Shown in pieces: positions 1 through 8,717 of a DNA stretch of 46,465 nt. The notes below the pieces were generated by a model that saw only the letters and a program-made list of their open reading frames with translations, did not search any database and was not told the DNA's origin. The position numbers and the translations under genes were made by a program. This DNA comes from Fidelibacterota bacterium. Lineage in GTDB: Bacteria > Fidelibacterota > Marinisomatia > SCGC-AAA003-L08 > D37C17. The stretch is from positions 1-46,465 of the forward strand of contig JASMKZ010000007.1 of assembly GCA_030748955.1 (NCBI GenBank). Direction: 5' to 3'. The number at the start of each line of letters is the position of its first letter. Within the stretch, counting starts at the first letter, position 1.

Positions 1-1
1 A

Positions 2-202
2 GTTTTTAGTAGTTTAGTAGCAAACCCCCTCAATCCAACAGGAAGTATTAAAGCAGCAGCAGCATACAATGCCATTTATAATTCTGGGGCTGACATAATT
101 GTGAATCCACAGTATGTAGTTAAAGTTACTCGATCTATAATATATACAACTATTGAAGTAACTGTATCGGGATATAATGGAAAGATAACGGGATTTAATT
201 AA
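2..202 (+). CDS. C-terminal end of an unidentified protein (5' partial)
   Basis: The frame is open from the window edge and ends at TAA 200-202, giving 66 residues. The visible part contains a run of four alanines (K-AAAA-YNAIY) followed by SGADIIVNPQY and an alternating beta-type tail with VKVTRSIIYTTIEVTVSG. This 'alanine helix, then GADxIVNPxY, then beta strand' layout is like small exported proteins whose repeated domain ends in a strand resembling YEVTVSGYKGKITGF. That similarity is from memory of the pattern only, and I do not assign a function. No terminator is obvious directly downstream. The 144 bases from 203 to 346 hold nothing I can support. Confidence 0.6.
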   Translation, partial: VFSSLVANPLNPTGSIKAAAAYNAIYNSGADIIVNPQYVVKVTRSIIYTTIEVTVSGYNGKITGFN

Positions 203-346
203 GCTAACCCTTTTTTTAGGAGAATTGTCACCAATCCTGTCACTATGTACAGGTTTTAGCACATTTGCTATAGGTAACATCTCCTGTTTTTGGTTGATAA
301 CAGAAGCATACAAAGTTTGGGTGATTTGTCGAGGAGTTACGTGCAA

Positions 347-379
347 AGAAAAACCCCCAGAAATAGACCTCTGAGGGTT
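347..379 (-). terminator. Rho-independent terminator behind tRNA-Asp
   Basis: On the minus strand, ACCCTCAG pairs with CTGGGGGT (one G-T wobble) around a short loop, and is followed by TTTTTCTTT. It lies 5 bases beyond the tRNA 3' end, so it should end the DUF3098-tRNA transcript. Confidence 0.85.
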
Positions 380-383
380 GATG

Positions 384-458
384 CGGGATGGACGAGACTC
401 GAACTCGCAACGTCCGGCGTGACAGGCCGGTGCTCTAACCAAATTGAACTACCACCCC
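384..458 (-). tRNA. tRNA-Asp (GTC anticodon)
   Basis: Read on the minus strand, the 5' arm GGGGTGG pairs with CCATCCC (one G-T wobble), and the discriminator is G. The anticodon loop CTGTCAC gives anticodon GTC, closed by the stem CCGGC/GCCGG. The T arm contains GAGTTCGAGTCTC with the TTCGA signature. The D loop carries the usual TTAGAGC end. The 3' CCA is not encoded: the discriminator is followed by CAT. Only 13 bases separate it from the stop of the DUF3098 gene upstream on the same strand, so the two may share a transcript. Confidence 0.95.
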
Positions 459-471
459 AATATTAAAAAAA

Positions 472-714
472 TCATGTTTTGTCTTTAGGCTTTATTAAAA
501 TAGCTGCAGGAATAAATACGCAGTACCCCAATATTAAGATGATGGGGGCAAGCTTTACCGATTGATAACTTTCTGTTGCGCCAGTAGCCATAACCAAATA
601 ACCCGTAATTATAATAAACAGACCAATTCCAAAAAGCAGATAATTAATTCTGCCAAAAGACCAGGAATGAAATAATGTCTTATTATCTTGATTCCATTGT
701 TTCAAAGCATACAA
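472..714 (-). CDS. DUF3098-type small two-helix membrane protein
   Basis: This 80-residue protein has a short polar N-terminus, the motif SFGRINYLLFGIG leading into a first membrane helix, a GYLVMATGATES hairpin, and a second helix within VKLAPIILILGYCVFIPAA. It ends in a lysine-rich tail. The 'FGxxNYxL, then GA..., then LAPIxLxxGF' order is that of DUF3098, a small family largely known from Bacteroidetes and relatives; its function is unknown. There is no ATG in frame. An upstream TAG leaves TTG (712-714) as the best start, without a clear ribosome binding site. It is transcribed toward tRNA-Asp and is divergent from mltG, with 78 bases between them. Confidence 0.8.
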   Translation of the reverse strand: MYALKQWNQDNKTLFHSWSFGRINYLLFGIGLFIIITGYLVMATGATESYQSVKLAPIILILGYCVFIPAAILIKPKDKT

Positions 715-792
715 AATTAAAGTCTAGCAAAAAAACCAAACAACAATTATTAACGGAAAAATAAAATATTTCTAATTAATTGGAAGTGTTCA

Positions 793-1848
793 ATGCAGAC
801 GGGTAATTTTTCATATATGGCTGATGCTAAATTTAAAATTGATTATAAAATTAAAATAGGAGGAGGTATTACCTTTCTGGTTTTAATTGCTATTTTGTTG
901 TTTTACTCCATTGTACTTGGGTGGGAAATAGACTGTGAACAGCCAAATGATCTCATTGCCATCCCAAAGGGAGCTTCAGCTCAGTCAGTAGCTGCATTAC
1001 TTAAGGAAAGTTCCTGCCTGCAAAATGAATCTATATTTAAACTTGCTCTTACACTCACCATGAAAAACAGGCACATAATTCCCGGGCGGTATAATGTGAA
1101 AGGTATTTCATCCATTGGGCAATTGGTAAAAATGATAACTTCTCAATCTTCTGACAGGGTGAAAATTACACTCATTGAAGGCTGGTCAATGGAAAGATAT
1201 GCAGAAGCGTTAAACAAGGAGCTAAAAATAGATACCTATGAGTTTTTACGGTTATGTAAAGATTATAATTTTATTCACTCGTTGGGTATTGATGCTCCTT
1301 CTTTGGAAGGGTTTTTAGCACCAGATACCTATATTCTACTGAGAACTTATACGGAGGAAAATATTATTCGCATTATGGTAAATCAATTTCATCATAATAT
1401 GCAGCGAATAAAGGAATCAGCGCCATCAGTACACCTTAATAAACGTGAAATAACGACTCTTGCTTCCATTATTCAGGGTGAAGCCATGTTTATTGATGAA
1501 ATGTCCACTATTTCTTCTGTATATAATAATCGGCTTAAAAAAGGGATGTTGCTTCAGGCAGACCCCACCATTCAATATATATTGCCGGGAAAACCGCGGA
1601 GGCTATACAATAAACATTTAACGGTAGATGATCCCTATAATACGTATAAATATAAAGGTCTACCTCCAGGGCCCATTAATAACCCGGGGTATTCTGCCCT
1701 GTATGCCGCAGCACATCCAAGTGAGACCTCTTATTTATATTTTGTTGCCAATGGGGAGGGAAGACATATTTTCAGTAACTCAAATGAGGAGCATAATCAG
1801 GCAAAGTTGATATTAAAAAAAAGTAGACGCAAAAAGAGGAAACTTTGA
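793..1848 (+). CDS. mltG: Endolytic murein transglycosylase MltG
   Basis: The 351-residue protein has one N-terminal membrane helix (about residues 22-45, ITFLVLIAILLFYSIVL) and then a YceG/MltG domain. MltG cuts nascent glycan strands on the outer face of the inner membrane and sets their length. The C-terminal half shows the family signature: TLASIIQGEAM with the catalytic Glu, then YNNRLKKGMLLQADPTIQY, and later the GLPPGPINNPG motif. Length matches the family (about 340). ATG 793 follows GGAAG with suitable spacing; ATG 817 is a possible alternative. The end overlaps the TTG start of pcrA by 4 bases, so the two are translationally coupled. Confidence 0.95.
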   Translation: MQTGNFSYMADAKFKIDYKIKIGGGITFLVLIAILLFYSIVLGWEIDCEQPNDLIAIPKGASAQSVAALLKESSCLQNESIFKLALTLTMKNRHIIPGRYNVKGISSIGQLVKMITSQSSDRVKITLIEGWSMERYAEALNKELKIDTYEFLRLCKDYNFIHSLGIDAPSLEGFLAPDTYILLRTYTEENIIRIMVNQFHHNMQRIKESAPSVHLNKREITTLASIIQGEAMFIDEMSTISSVYNNRLKKGMLLQADPTIQYILPGKPRRLYNKHLTVDDPYNTYKYKGLPPGPINNPGYSALYAAAHPSETSYLYFVANGEGRHIFSNSNEEHNQAKLILKKSRRKKRKL

Positions 1849-4013
1849 ATTTAGAAGCATTAAATACTCAGCAACGAAAAGCTGTAGAAATTACGGGAGG
1901 TCCCATACTTATATTTGCAGGGGCAGGCAGTGGAAAGACCCGTGTTCTCACTCATAAAATTGCATATTTAGTGAAGGATGTTGGATTGCCTCCAGACAAT
2001 ATATTGGCAGTAACTTTTACCAATAAAGCTGCAGACGAAATGAAACAGAGGGTGCAGGAATTATTGAATATGGATGTTTCATCCATGAGTGTGGGCACCT
2101 TCCATTCTATATCCGCACGAATTTTACGAAGAGAAATACAATTGCTGGGCTATAGCAATGATTTTGTCATATATGATCAGGATGATAGCCGGGCATTGGT
2201 GAAAATGGTCATAAAAGATCTTAATTTGGATGAAAAATCCTTCGTACCCAAAGCAATGCAGGCACATATTAGCAAAGCAAAAAATCAAATGATATCCCCG
2301 GAACTCATGGCAAATACCGTGGAAGGATTTTTAGATGAAAAAACCAGCGAAATATATTCACAGTATCAAAAGGCTTTAAAAACAAACAATGCTCTAGACT
2401 TTGATGATCTGCTCTTAAAGCCTATCGAACTATTTAATGAACACCCTAGGCGACTAGATTTTTACCAGAATAAATATCAATATGTATTGGTAGATGAATA
2501 TCAAGATACCAATAAGCCTCAATTTGAGTTTATACAGGCGCTTTCACGAGATCATAGAGACGTTTGTGTTGTGGGGGATGATGATCAATCTATCTACAGT
2601 TGGAGAGGTGCCGATGTAAATAATATCCTCAATTTTTCAGATACATTTGGAGAAGCTCATATAATAAAATTGGAACAGAATTACCGTTCTACCAAAACTA
2701 TTTTAGAATGTGCCTGGTCTGTTGTTTCGAAAAACACTACCCGAGCCGAAAAGAAATTATGGACGGATAACAAAGAGGGAGACAAGCTATCTGTAATTGA
2801 ATGCAGGGATGAGAGAGATGAAAGTTGGAAAATATTAAAAATTATTCAGGATGAGACGGTTCACGGTAGCTTTGGTTTTGATGATTTAGTAATTCTGTAT
2901 AGGACCAATGCCCAAAGCAGGGTTGTGGAAGATGCCCTTCGCAGAGAGGGAGTGCCCTATGAAATTATAGGAGGAATAAAATTTTATGCCAGGAAAGAGG
3001 TGAAAGATGTTCTGGCATATTTGCGACTGATTATAAATCCAACTGACGGAGTCAGTTTTGACAGAATTGTGAACTTTCCCGTTCGGGGTATTGGTAAGAC
3101 GACCATTGAAAAAATACATGCCCACGCGAAGGAGAATGACTTATCATACCTTCAGGTATTGGAAGATTTGGGAAAACTATCTATTGGAGCAAAGCAGAAG
3201 AAATCCCTGCATGCATTTAATCAGTTGATTCATAAATTTAGAAATTCTTATAAAGGGCAGAATGCTGTAGACATAGCCCGTGATTTACTTCTGGACATTG
3301 ATCTTCAGAATTATTACGAAAATCAAAATACACAGGAAGCATTAGAACGGTGGAACAATGTGGAAGAATTATTAAATAGTATTACTGATTTTCAAGACAA
3401 TCGGGAAGAAAGTGGCCTCCGGGAATTTCTTGAAGAAGTTTCATTGCTTACAGATATTGACAGGTGGAATGCATCTGATAAAGCGGTAACGCTCATGACC
3501 ATTCACAGCGCAAAGGGGTTGGAGTTTCCAGTGGTTATGGTGGCAGGTCTAGAAGAGGGACTCTTCCCACTGGGCCCTCAATCTTTTGAAGTGGAGGAGC
3601 TGGAAGAAGAACGGAGACTCTTCTATGTAGCCGTAACGCGTGCCAAGAAAAAAGTATATCTCAGTTATGCCATAACACGAAGAAGATTTGGTGGTGCACC
3701 TATTCCTACAACTCAATCTCGATTCATATCTGAATTGCCAGAAGCATTTATTCAGGAAGAAGGAGGGCATCAAAAGCAGGCATATACAAAAAGTTTTACC
3801 CGACCATCATCTTTTCAAAAATTAACACCAAGTTCTGCGAAATTCCAAAAAGGAGATCATGTTGCCCATAAATTATTTGGAAACGGAAAGATTCTAGATG
3901 TTGAGGGAGAAGGGGATTCTGCAAAACTTACCATTATATTCTCAGGAAATGTAAGAAAGAAGCTCATTGCAAAATATGCCAACCTTTCTCACCTTAAGCC
4001 CTCTGCTTATTAA
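1845..4013 (+). CDS. pcrA: UvrD/PcrA-type superfamily 1 DNA helicase
   Basis: This is a 722-residue 3'-5' DNA helicase of the repair and replication-restart class. Motifs in order: Q motif around Gln10; Walker A AGAGSGKT with Lys31; TxTNKAA (motif Ia); VDEYQDT near residue 217 (Walker B); GDDDQSIYSWRGA near 245 (motif III); LEQNYRS (IV); VTLMTIHSAKGLEF (V); and VAVTRAKK near 595 (VI). A C-terminal tail with a GDHVAHKLFGNGKI segment is the PcrA/UvrD Tudor-like domain that contacts RNA polymerase. The start is TTG 1845, preceded by AGAGGAAAC and overlapping the mltG stop. Length is usual for PcrA. Confidence 0.96.
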   Translation: MNLEALNTQQRKAVEITGGPILIFAGAGSGKTRVLTHKIAYLVKDVGLPPDNILAVTFTNKAADEMKQRVQELLNMDVSSMSVGTFHSISARILRREIQLLGYSNDFVIYDQDDSRALVKMVIKDLNLDEKSFVPKAMQAHISKAKNQMISPELMANTVEGFLDEKTSEIYSQYQKALKTNNALDFDDLLLKPIELFNEHPRRLDFYQNKYQYVLVDEYQDTNKPQFEFIQALSRDHRDVCVVGDDDQSIYSWRGADVNNILNFSDTFGEAHIIKLEQNYRSTKTILECAWSVVSKNTTRAEKKLWTDNKEGDKLSVIECRDERDESWKILKIIQDETVHGSFGFDDLVILYRTNAQSRVVEDALRREGVPYEIIGGIKFYARKEVKDVLAYLRLIINPTDGVSFDRIVNFPVRGIGKTTIEKIHAHAKENDLSYLQVLEDLGKLSIGAKQKKSLHAFNQLIHKFRNSYKGQNAVDIARDLLLDIDLQNYYENQNTQEALERWNNVEELLNSITDFQDNREESGLREFLEEVSLLTDIDRWNASDKAVTLMTIHSAKGLEFPVVMVAGLEEGLFPLGPQSFEVEELEEERRLFYVAVTRAKKKVYLSYAITRRRFGGAPIPTTQSRFISELPEAFIQEEGGHQKQAYTKSFTRPSSFQKLTPSSAKFQKGDHVAHKLFGNGKILDVEGEGDSAKLTIIFSGNVRKKLIAKYANLSHLKPSAY

Positions 4014-4085
4014 TAATTCCTAGATTTCACTCTTCTAAATTATTTTATGATGGTTTTTAGTTAGAAGAAAGCGGTAATTTATAAA

Positions 4086-4100
4086 TGAGAATGATACTCA
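4086..4100 (+). promoter_or_regulatory. Fur-box-like palindrome before fur-feoAB
   Basis: TGAGAATGATACTCA is a 7-1-7 inverted repeat. The half sites TGAGAAT and TGAGTAT (the latter read on the other strand) differ at one position and match the 7-1-7 form of the Fur box (TGATAAT-N-ATTATCA) well. A TATAAA sequence a few bases after it could be the -10 element, so bound Fur would cover the promoter. It ends 19 bases before the fur start. The function is inferred from form and position. Confidence 0.7.
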
Positions 4101-4119
4101 ATTATAAATAGGAACTATC

Positions 4120-4551
4120 ATGGCAAATAATAAGCTTTTGAACGATTTTAAAGATGTTTTGAGAAAAGAAGGGTTAAAAATAACCCCTCAGAGAATAGCT
4201 GTGTTAGAAGAGATTATGAAGGGTGAGGGGCATCTAGAGAGTGAAGATGTCTATATGGCAATTAAAGTCCGTAAGACCCATGTATCAAGAGCGACGGTGT
4301 ACCGCACATTGGATATTTTAGTGCAACATGGCTTTGCACGAAAGTTAAACCTAGGGGATGGAAGGGCCCGGTATGAAAGAAAAATAGACAGCCCTCATCA
4401 TGATCATATGATTTGTAATGATTGTGGTAAAATTATTGAATTTGTTAATGATGAAATTGAGAAGATTCAGGAAGAAATCACGAAACAGCAGCAATTTAAA
4501 CTGCAGCAGCATATTCATCAGTTATTTGGTATTTGCAAAGAATGTCAATAA
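4120..4551 (+). CDS. fur: Fur-family iron-responsive repressor
   Basis: The 143-residue protein has the Fur layout. An N-terminal winged helix holds KITPQRIAVLEEI and the recognition region HVSRATVYRTLDIL. A C-terminal metal-binding dimer domain holds HHDHMICNDCGKIIEF and a final CKEC. Both CxxC pairs and the His cluster are present, so structural zinc and regulatory metal sites look intact. AGGA lies 6 bases before the ATG. It is the first gene of a fur-feoA-feoB run, and its last codons overlap feoA. With the palindrome just upstream, autoregulation and iron repression of ferrous uptake are likely. Zur or PerR are possible alternatives, but the feo linkage favours Fur. Confidence 0.93.
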   Translation: MANNKLLNDFKDVLRKEGLKITPQRIAVLEEIMKGEGHLESEDVYMAIKVRKTHVSRATVYRTLDILVQHGFARKLNLGDGRARYERKIDSPHHDHMICNDCGKIIEFVNDEIEKIQEEITKQQQFKLQQHIHQLFGICKECQ

Positions 4552-4769
4552 AACAGTTACATGAGCTTCTTCCAGGCGAATCGGCACAAATAATATCCTT
4601 CCATAAAGATCTGACCTTGCAATCCCGATTGGTTGAAATGGGGATACTACCGGGTGTCGAGATCAGGCTTTTGAAAAAGGGACCTTTTAATGGTCCCATA
4701 GAAATAAAAGTACGTTCCTACGAGGTAGCAATTCGATATAAAGATGCTATGAAAATTAATGTATCTTAA
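4542..4769 (+). CDS. feoA: FeoA, ferrous iron transport accessory protein
   Basis: This is a 75-residue SH3-like cytosolic partner of FeoB. Typical elements are the opening LHELLPGESAQIISF, the central RLVEMGILPGVEIRLLKKGP and the end of the barrel around VAIRYKDAMKINV. I place the start at ATG 4542, inside the fur 3' end (10-base overlap), rather than at TTG 4533: the ATG gives the usual FeoA N-terminus (MSIKQLHELLPGE). Overlap with fur and a 12-base gap to feoB indicate one operon. Confidence 0.93.
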   Translation: MSIKQLHELLPGESAQIISFHKDLTLQSRLVEMGILPGVEIRLLKKGPFNGPIEIKVRSYEVAIRYKDAMKINVS

Positions 4770-4781
4770 TATAATATTTTA

Positions 4782-6914
4782 ATGGCCACCAATCTTCCGC
4801 TTATAGCCCTATTGGGCAATCCCAATTCGGGAAAGACTGCTATTTTCAACCTGCTCACTGGCATGAATCAGAAAGTATCAAATTATCCTGGAATTACCGT
4901 AGAGCAGAGAAGGGGGAATGCGCAACTTGCTGATAATTCCACAGTGGAAATAATGGATATGCCTGGAACTTATAGTCTAACCCCTGAATCCCTAGATGAA
5001 AAAATTGTTGCCCAGCAAACCCTCAAATGGCTGAACGGAACTGACAGACCAGCTGCAATCATATCCGTAGTAGATGCAGGCAATTTAAGTAGAAATTTAT
5101 TTCTTACCTCTCAAGTAATGGAACTGGGGATACCCGTCATCATTGCTCTGAATATGATGGATCGGTTAAAACGGAGAAATCAGGAAATAGATTCAGTAAA
5201 ACTGCAAAAAATGCTGGGTGCCCATGCAGTTATTCCCATGTCAGCTCAGGAGAAATGGGGGATAGATGAACTGCAAGCAGAGTTGACAGATGTAATAACA
5301 AAAGAAAACATTGAAGTATGCTCTCATATTCAGATGAAAATACCAGAGGAAATTGAAAAAATAATCAATCCCGTTTCGAAATTTTTACATAATAAATCTG
5401 ATCGTGATAATTATATAACCAATGTACAGGCGCTCAGATTAATTACCCGTAAATCTGCTTTTGATTTATTTTGTGAGTGTGAAAATCTAAATGGCGCAGA
5501 AATTAAGTCACTCACATTGTTACGTGACAAGGCCATCCATGAAATTGATGAGTTGGGCTTGAATCATCGCATTCTTGAAGCTACTTTACGCTTTGAAATG
5601 CTGGATAATACCTTAAAGAATCTTTCCCTCATAAATCAAAATGAAATTAAGCACCAATCCCGTAGTGAAAGGGTAGATGAAATCTTAACCCATAAATGGC
5701 TGGGGCCACTGATTTTTCTTACACTTCTGTATGGTATTTTTCAGTCCATTTTTATTTGGGCAACTATTCCTATGCAGTATATAGATAGTGGAGTGGGCTA
5801 TCTGGGTAATTACTGTGTGCAATTATTTTCACCGGGGATACTTCGAGATTTACTGGTGGAAGGAATTATATCCGGAGTGGGTGCCATTTTGATTTTTCTG
5901 CCGCAGATTTTGATTCTCATTTTTTTCATGACAATTTTAGAAGATACAGGTTATATGGCAAGAGTAGCATTTATGATGGATAAACTCATGAATAAAATTG
6001 GGTTGCAGGGTAAATCGGTTTTACCCCTTATGAGTGGATATGCCTGTGCTATCCCCGGCATCATGGCTACCCGAACCATTGACAGTTGGAAGGAACGTAT
6101 GATTACCATTATGGTTCTTCCTCTTATGAGTTGCTCTGCCAGATTGCCCGTTTATGCCCTTATGATTGGAGCATTCATTCCTAATAAACCTATTTTAGGC
6201 TTTCTCAACCTTCAGGGGTTAACCATGGTATTTATGTATTTTTTAGGCACAGTGACTGCAATGATCATTGCTGCAATTATCAGCCGTTTTATTGAAGAGA
6301 AAGGAAAGAGCTCCTTTGTAATGGAAATGCCTCCGTATAGAATGCCTTTAGCCGTTTCACTCTTTCGGCAAGTATATATGAGGGGAAAATTATTTGTAAA
6401 AAATGCAGGCAAGATTATTATGGCAATATCTATAGTGTTATGGCTCTTAGCATCCTTTCCCAGGCCGGAATCTAATACAACATCATTTTCCATTCAGAAT
6501 AGCTATGCAGGCAAAATTGGACATGCCATTGAACCTGTCATTGCACCTCTTGGATTTGATTGGAAAATAGGGGTTGGACTCATTACATCTTTTGCGGCCC
6601 GGGAAGTGTTGGTGAGCACCTTAGCAACACTATATAATGTAGAAGATGAAGGTGATGATTTTATTGGCATTACAGAGGCGCTTAAGAATGAAGTTAATCC
6701 GTCAACCGGTTTACCAAGATATACCCCTTTAGTTGCCCTGTCCATTATGGTATTTTATGTCTATGCTGCCCAGTGTATGGCAACTTTTGCCATTGTGAAA
6801 AATGAAACCAATAGCTGGAAATGGCCCCTTATAATGATAGCCTATATGATGGGGCTTGCCTATATAGCTTCACTTATGGTCTATCAAGGCGGTCAGATGT
6901 TAGGATTCGTTTGA
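4782..6914 (+). CDS. feoB: FeoB, ferrous iron transporter with G-protein domain
   Basis: This 710-residue inner-membrane Fe(II) transporter has an N-terminal GTPase domain: GNPNSGKT at residues 12-19 (G1), NYPGITVEQ (switch I, G2), DMPGTYSL (G3), and NMMD (G4). A helical linker follows, then a membrane domain with the two Gate repeats. Conserved pieces include EDTGYMARVAFMMDK, PLMSGYACAIPGIMATRTI and AAREVLVSTL. Length is normal for the family. The ATG has no strong binding site, so coupling to feoA is plausible. The stop codon overlaps the next ATG (TGATG), which ties the small downstream gene to this operon. Confidence 0.97.
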   Translation: MATNLPLIALLGNPNSGKTAIFNLLTGMNQKVSNYPGITVEQRRGNAQLADNSTVEIMDMPGTYSLTPESLDEKIVAQQTLKWLNGTDRPAAIISVVDAGNLSRNLFLTSQVMELGIPVIIALNMMDRLKRRNQEIDSVKLQKMLGAHAVIPMSAQEKWGIDELQAELTDVITKENIEVCSHIQMKIPEEIEKIINPVSKFLHNKSDRDNYITNVQALRLITRKSAFDLFCECENLNGAEIKSLTLLRDKAIHEIDELGLNHRILEATLRFEMLDNTLKNLSLINQNEIKHQSRSERVDEILTHKWLGPLIFLTLLYGIFQSIFIWATIPMQYIDSGVGYLGNYCVQLFSPGILRDLLVEGIISGVGAILIFLPQILILIFFMTILEDTGYMARVAFMMDKLMNKIGLQGKSVLPLMSGYACAIPGIMATRTIDSWKERMITIMVLPLMSCSARLPVYALMIGAFIPNKPILGFLNLQGLTMVFMYFLGTVTAMIIAAIISRFIEEKGKSSFVMEMPPYRMPLAVSLFRQVYMRGKLFVKNAGKIIMAISIVLWLLASFPRPESNTTSFSIQNSYAGKIGHAIEPVIAPLGFDWKIGVGLITSFAAREVLVSTLATLYNVEDEGDDFIGITEALKNEVNPSTGLPRYTPLVALSIMVFYVYAAQCMATFAIVKNETNSWKWPLIMIAYMMGLAYIASLMVYQGGQMLGFV

Positions 6915-7099
6915 TGGATATTCAGTTTATAACAGCCCTTCTTCTTGGTCTAATTGCTTTTGTCTACATTGGGAAACAAATAATAAAACAGTTTACAGAA
7001 ACTGAGAAAGACCCCAAATGTGATAATTGCCCGGTACCTGAGGGCACCCAGGGAATAGGGAAAAAGGAGAAAGGTAGCTTAAAGAAGATGTTAGATTAA
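6914..7099 (+). CDS. FeoB-associated small membrane protein with a CxxC
   Basis: The 61-residue protein starts at ATG 6914, which overlaps the feoB stop; a longer upstream reading would only run antiparallel to known FeoB sequence and is not supported. One membrane helix (about residues 4-20, FITALLLGLIAFVYIG) is followed by a charged stretch and DPKCDNCPVPEG, a CxxC that could bind metal, then a lysine-rich tail. Short membrane proteins with a cysteine pair commonly follow feoB (FeoB-associated Cys-rich proteins), but exact family assignment cannot be made by eye. A role in holding or sensing iron next to FeoB is an inference from position. Confidence 0.75.
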   Translation: MDIQFITALLLGLIAFVYIGKQIIKQFTETEKDPKCDNCPVPEGTQGIGKKEKGSLKKMLD

Positions 7100-7181
7100 T
7101 AATATAAGATGTGGTATTGTAATTGAATCGCACTTCATCTTTCTATTTTCCAAATTTACTTTTAATTGCTAAACTTCTCCC

Positions 7182-8126
7182 ATGAAACTCACCCAAATTA
7201 TAGATTTTAAATTAGGACGTTCTATTCAAGGTTTTTTCATCTGCAAAGAAAAACATCTGCGTTTTACCCGGAATGGTGACTTGTATCTTGATTTGCTGCT
7301 ATCGGATTCAACGGGAGTAATTCAGGGGAAAATGTGGGATTTAGTGGATGAATTTCAAGATCGATTTAATGGGGGAGACCCTGTTGCCATAAAAGGAAAA
7401 GTGGGGGAATTCAATGAATTGCAACAACTTACTGTTACCCAGATCAATCTTGCATCTTCACACCAATATGGTAAGTATGGATTTTCTCCAGAATTACTCC
7501 TTAAATCGGTAGATGAACCTCTAGATGAATTGTGGAGTCGATTATTAAAGATATTAAAATCCATTAAAAAACCTCTGCGGAATTTGGTTTCTGCTATTAT
7601 AAATGAGTATGCAGAAAAAATACGGACAATGCCGGCTTCAGTCAATCATCATCATCCGGTACGGGGAGGTTTTTTAAAACATTTGGTTACTACCGGAGAA
7701 ATGGCTTCAGATTTATTGCGCCACTATCCTGCTTTGAATAGTGATTTGATATTCGTTGGTATTATTTTACATGATATAGGTAAGGTGAAAAGTATCAACG
7801 ATGATCTCATGCCCAACCATACGGATGTAGGTAAATTAATTGGGCATATTGTCATAGGTCGAGATATCGTTATGGAAACAGCTAGAGCATTGGGAAATAT
7901 CCCCCAAGAAACACTTATAAAACTAGAGCATATTATTTTATCCCACCAAGGGTCACCGGAAAAGGGGTCTGCCATCCTTCCTAAATTCCCAGAAGCTTTA
8001 TTCGTTCATTATATAGATCAGTTGGATGGAAGAATAACGTTAATTCTGGATGCTATTGAGAAAGACCCAAACACAAATTGGACAGGATATCAATCTATTT
8101 TCAAGTCTGAATTATATAAAAAATAA
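7182..8126 (+). CDS. yhaM: YhaM-type 3'-5' exoribonuclease (OB fold plus HD domain)
   Basis: The 314-residue protein has an N-terminal OB-fold nucleic-acid-binding domain (about 1-100; YLDLLLSDSTGVIQGKMWD, GDPVAIKGKVGEF). A C-terminal HD phosphohydrolase domain carries KHLVTTGEMA, the metal-binding ILHDIGKVKS and a later IILSHQG. That order and length match the YhaM/CBF1 family, which trims RNA (and some DNA) ends in the cytoplasm. The closing YIDQLDGRI motif is also typical. No Shine-Dalgarno is seen before ATG 7182. It stands 82 bases from the feo operon and is probably a separate transcript. Confidence 0.88.
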   Translation: MKLTQIIDFKLGRSIQGFFICKEKHLRFTRNGDLYLDLLLSDSTGVIQGKMWDLVDEFQDRFNGGDPVAIKGKVGEFNELQQLTVTQINLASSHQYGKYGFSPELLLKSVDEPLDELWSRLLKILKSIKKPLRNLVSAIINEYAEKIRTMPASVNHHHPVRGGFLKHLVTTGEMASDLLRHYPALNSDLIFVGIILHDIGKVKSINDDLMPNHTDVGKLIGHIVIGRDIVMETARALGNIPQETLIKLEHIILSHQGSPEKGSAILPKFPEALFVHYIDQLDGRITLILDAIEKDPNTNWTGYQSIFKSELYKK

Positions 8127-8180
8127 CAAAAGAAAAATTATTGCGATGAGAAAAACGAATAACATTAGTAAATTTATCTT

Positions 8181-8717
8181 ATGAAAATTAAAGAGAAAAA
8201 CATGAACAGATTGATAATAGCAGCCATAATTATTTTCGCAGCTTTCACTCGAATTATGCCGCATCCACCGAATTTTACCCCCATTATTGCCATGGGTTTA
8301 TTTGGAGGTGCTTATTTAAAAGATAAGAGATGGGCTTTCTTATTACCTGTGGGGGCTATGTTGCTGGCTGATATATTTCTCGGGTTTCACGGAACAATGA
8401 TTTGGGTGTATGGTAGCCTCATAATTATTACCACAATAGGCTTTCTTTTGAAACGTGGAGTTACCCTTCAAAATGGAGCAATTGCAACAATTGGTGGTTC
8501 TCTGCTTTTCTTTCTGATAACCAATTTTGGAGTTTGGGCATCTGGTAGTTTTTACCCCAAGACTGTGGAGGGGTTGATAAGTTGTTACGCAGCAGGGATA
8601 CCCTTTTTTGGCAATACTTTAGGCGGATCTATTTTTTATAGTACCCTAATATTTTTTGGATATGAACAAGTGAGAACATATTTCCTCATTGTGGTACCTG
8701 ACTCTATCCAAAAGTAG
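8181..8717 (+). CDS. DUF6580-type multi-pass membrane protein (possible transporter)
   Basis: The 178-residue protein has about five membrane helices. Its N-terminal block FTRIMPHPPNFTPI, followed by AMGLFGGAYLKDKRWAFLLP and LLADIFLGFHG, is characteristic of DUF6580. The fold outline resembles substrate-binding S components of ECF transporters, but that is my impression only. ATG 8181 and ATG 8202 are both possible; the second has AAAGAGAAAAAC before it and would remove a polar leader. A strong terminator-like hairpin starts 27 bases after the stop. It sits near a riboswitch-controlled B12-binding-type lipoprotein, so a cofactor transport role is conceivable but unproven. Confidence 0.75.
   Translation: MKIKEKNMNRLIIAAIIIFAAFTRIMPHPPNFTPIIAMGLFGGAYLKDKRWAFLLPVGAMLLADIFLGFHGTMIWVYGSLIIITTIGFLLKRGVTLQNGAIATIGGSLLFFLITNFGVWASGSFYPKTVEGLISCYAAGIPFFGNTLGGSIFYSTLIFFGYEQVRTYFLIVVPDSIQK

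Noticed and set aside
14-442. 142-residue minus-strand ORF across the tRNA and left edge
   Set aside because: It reads through tRNA-Asp, its terminator and the opposite strand of the partial CDS; the translation is not protein-like.
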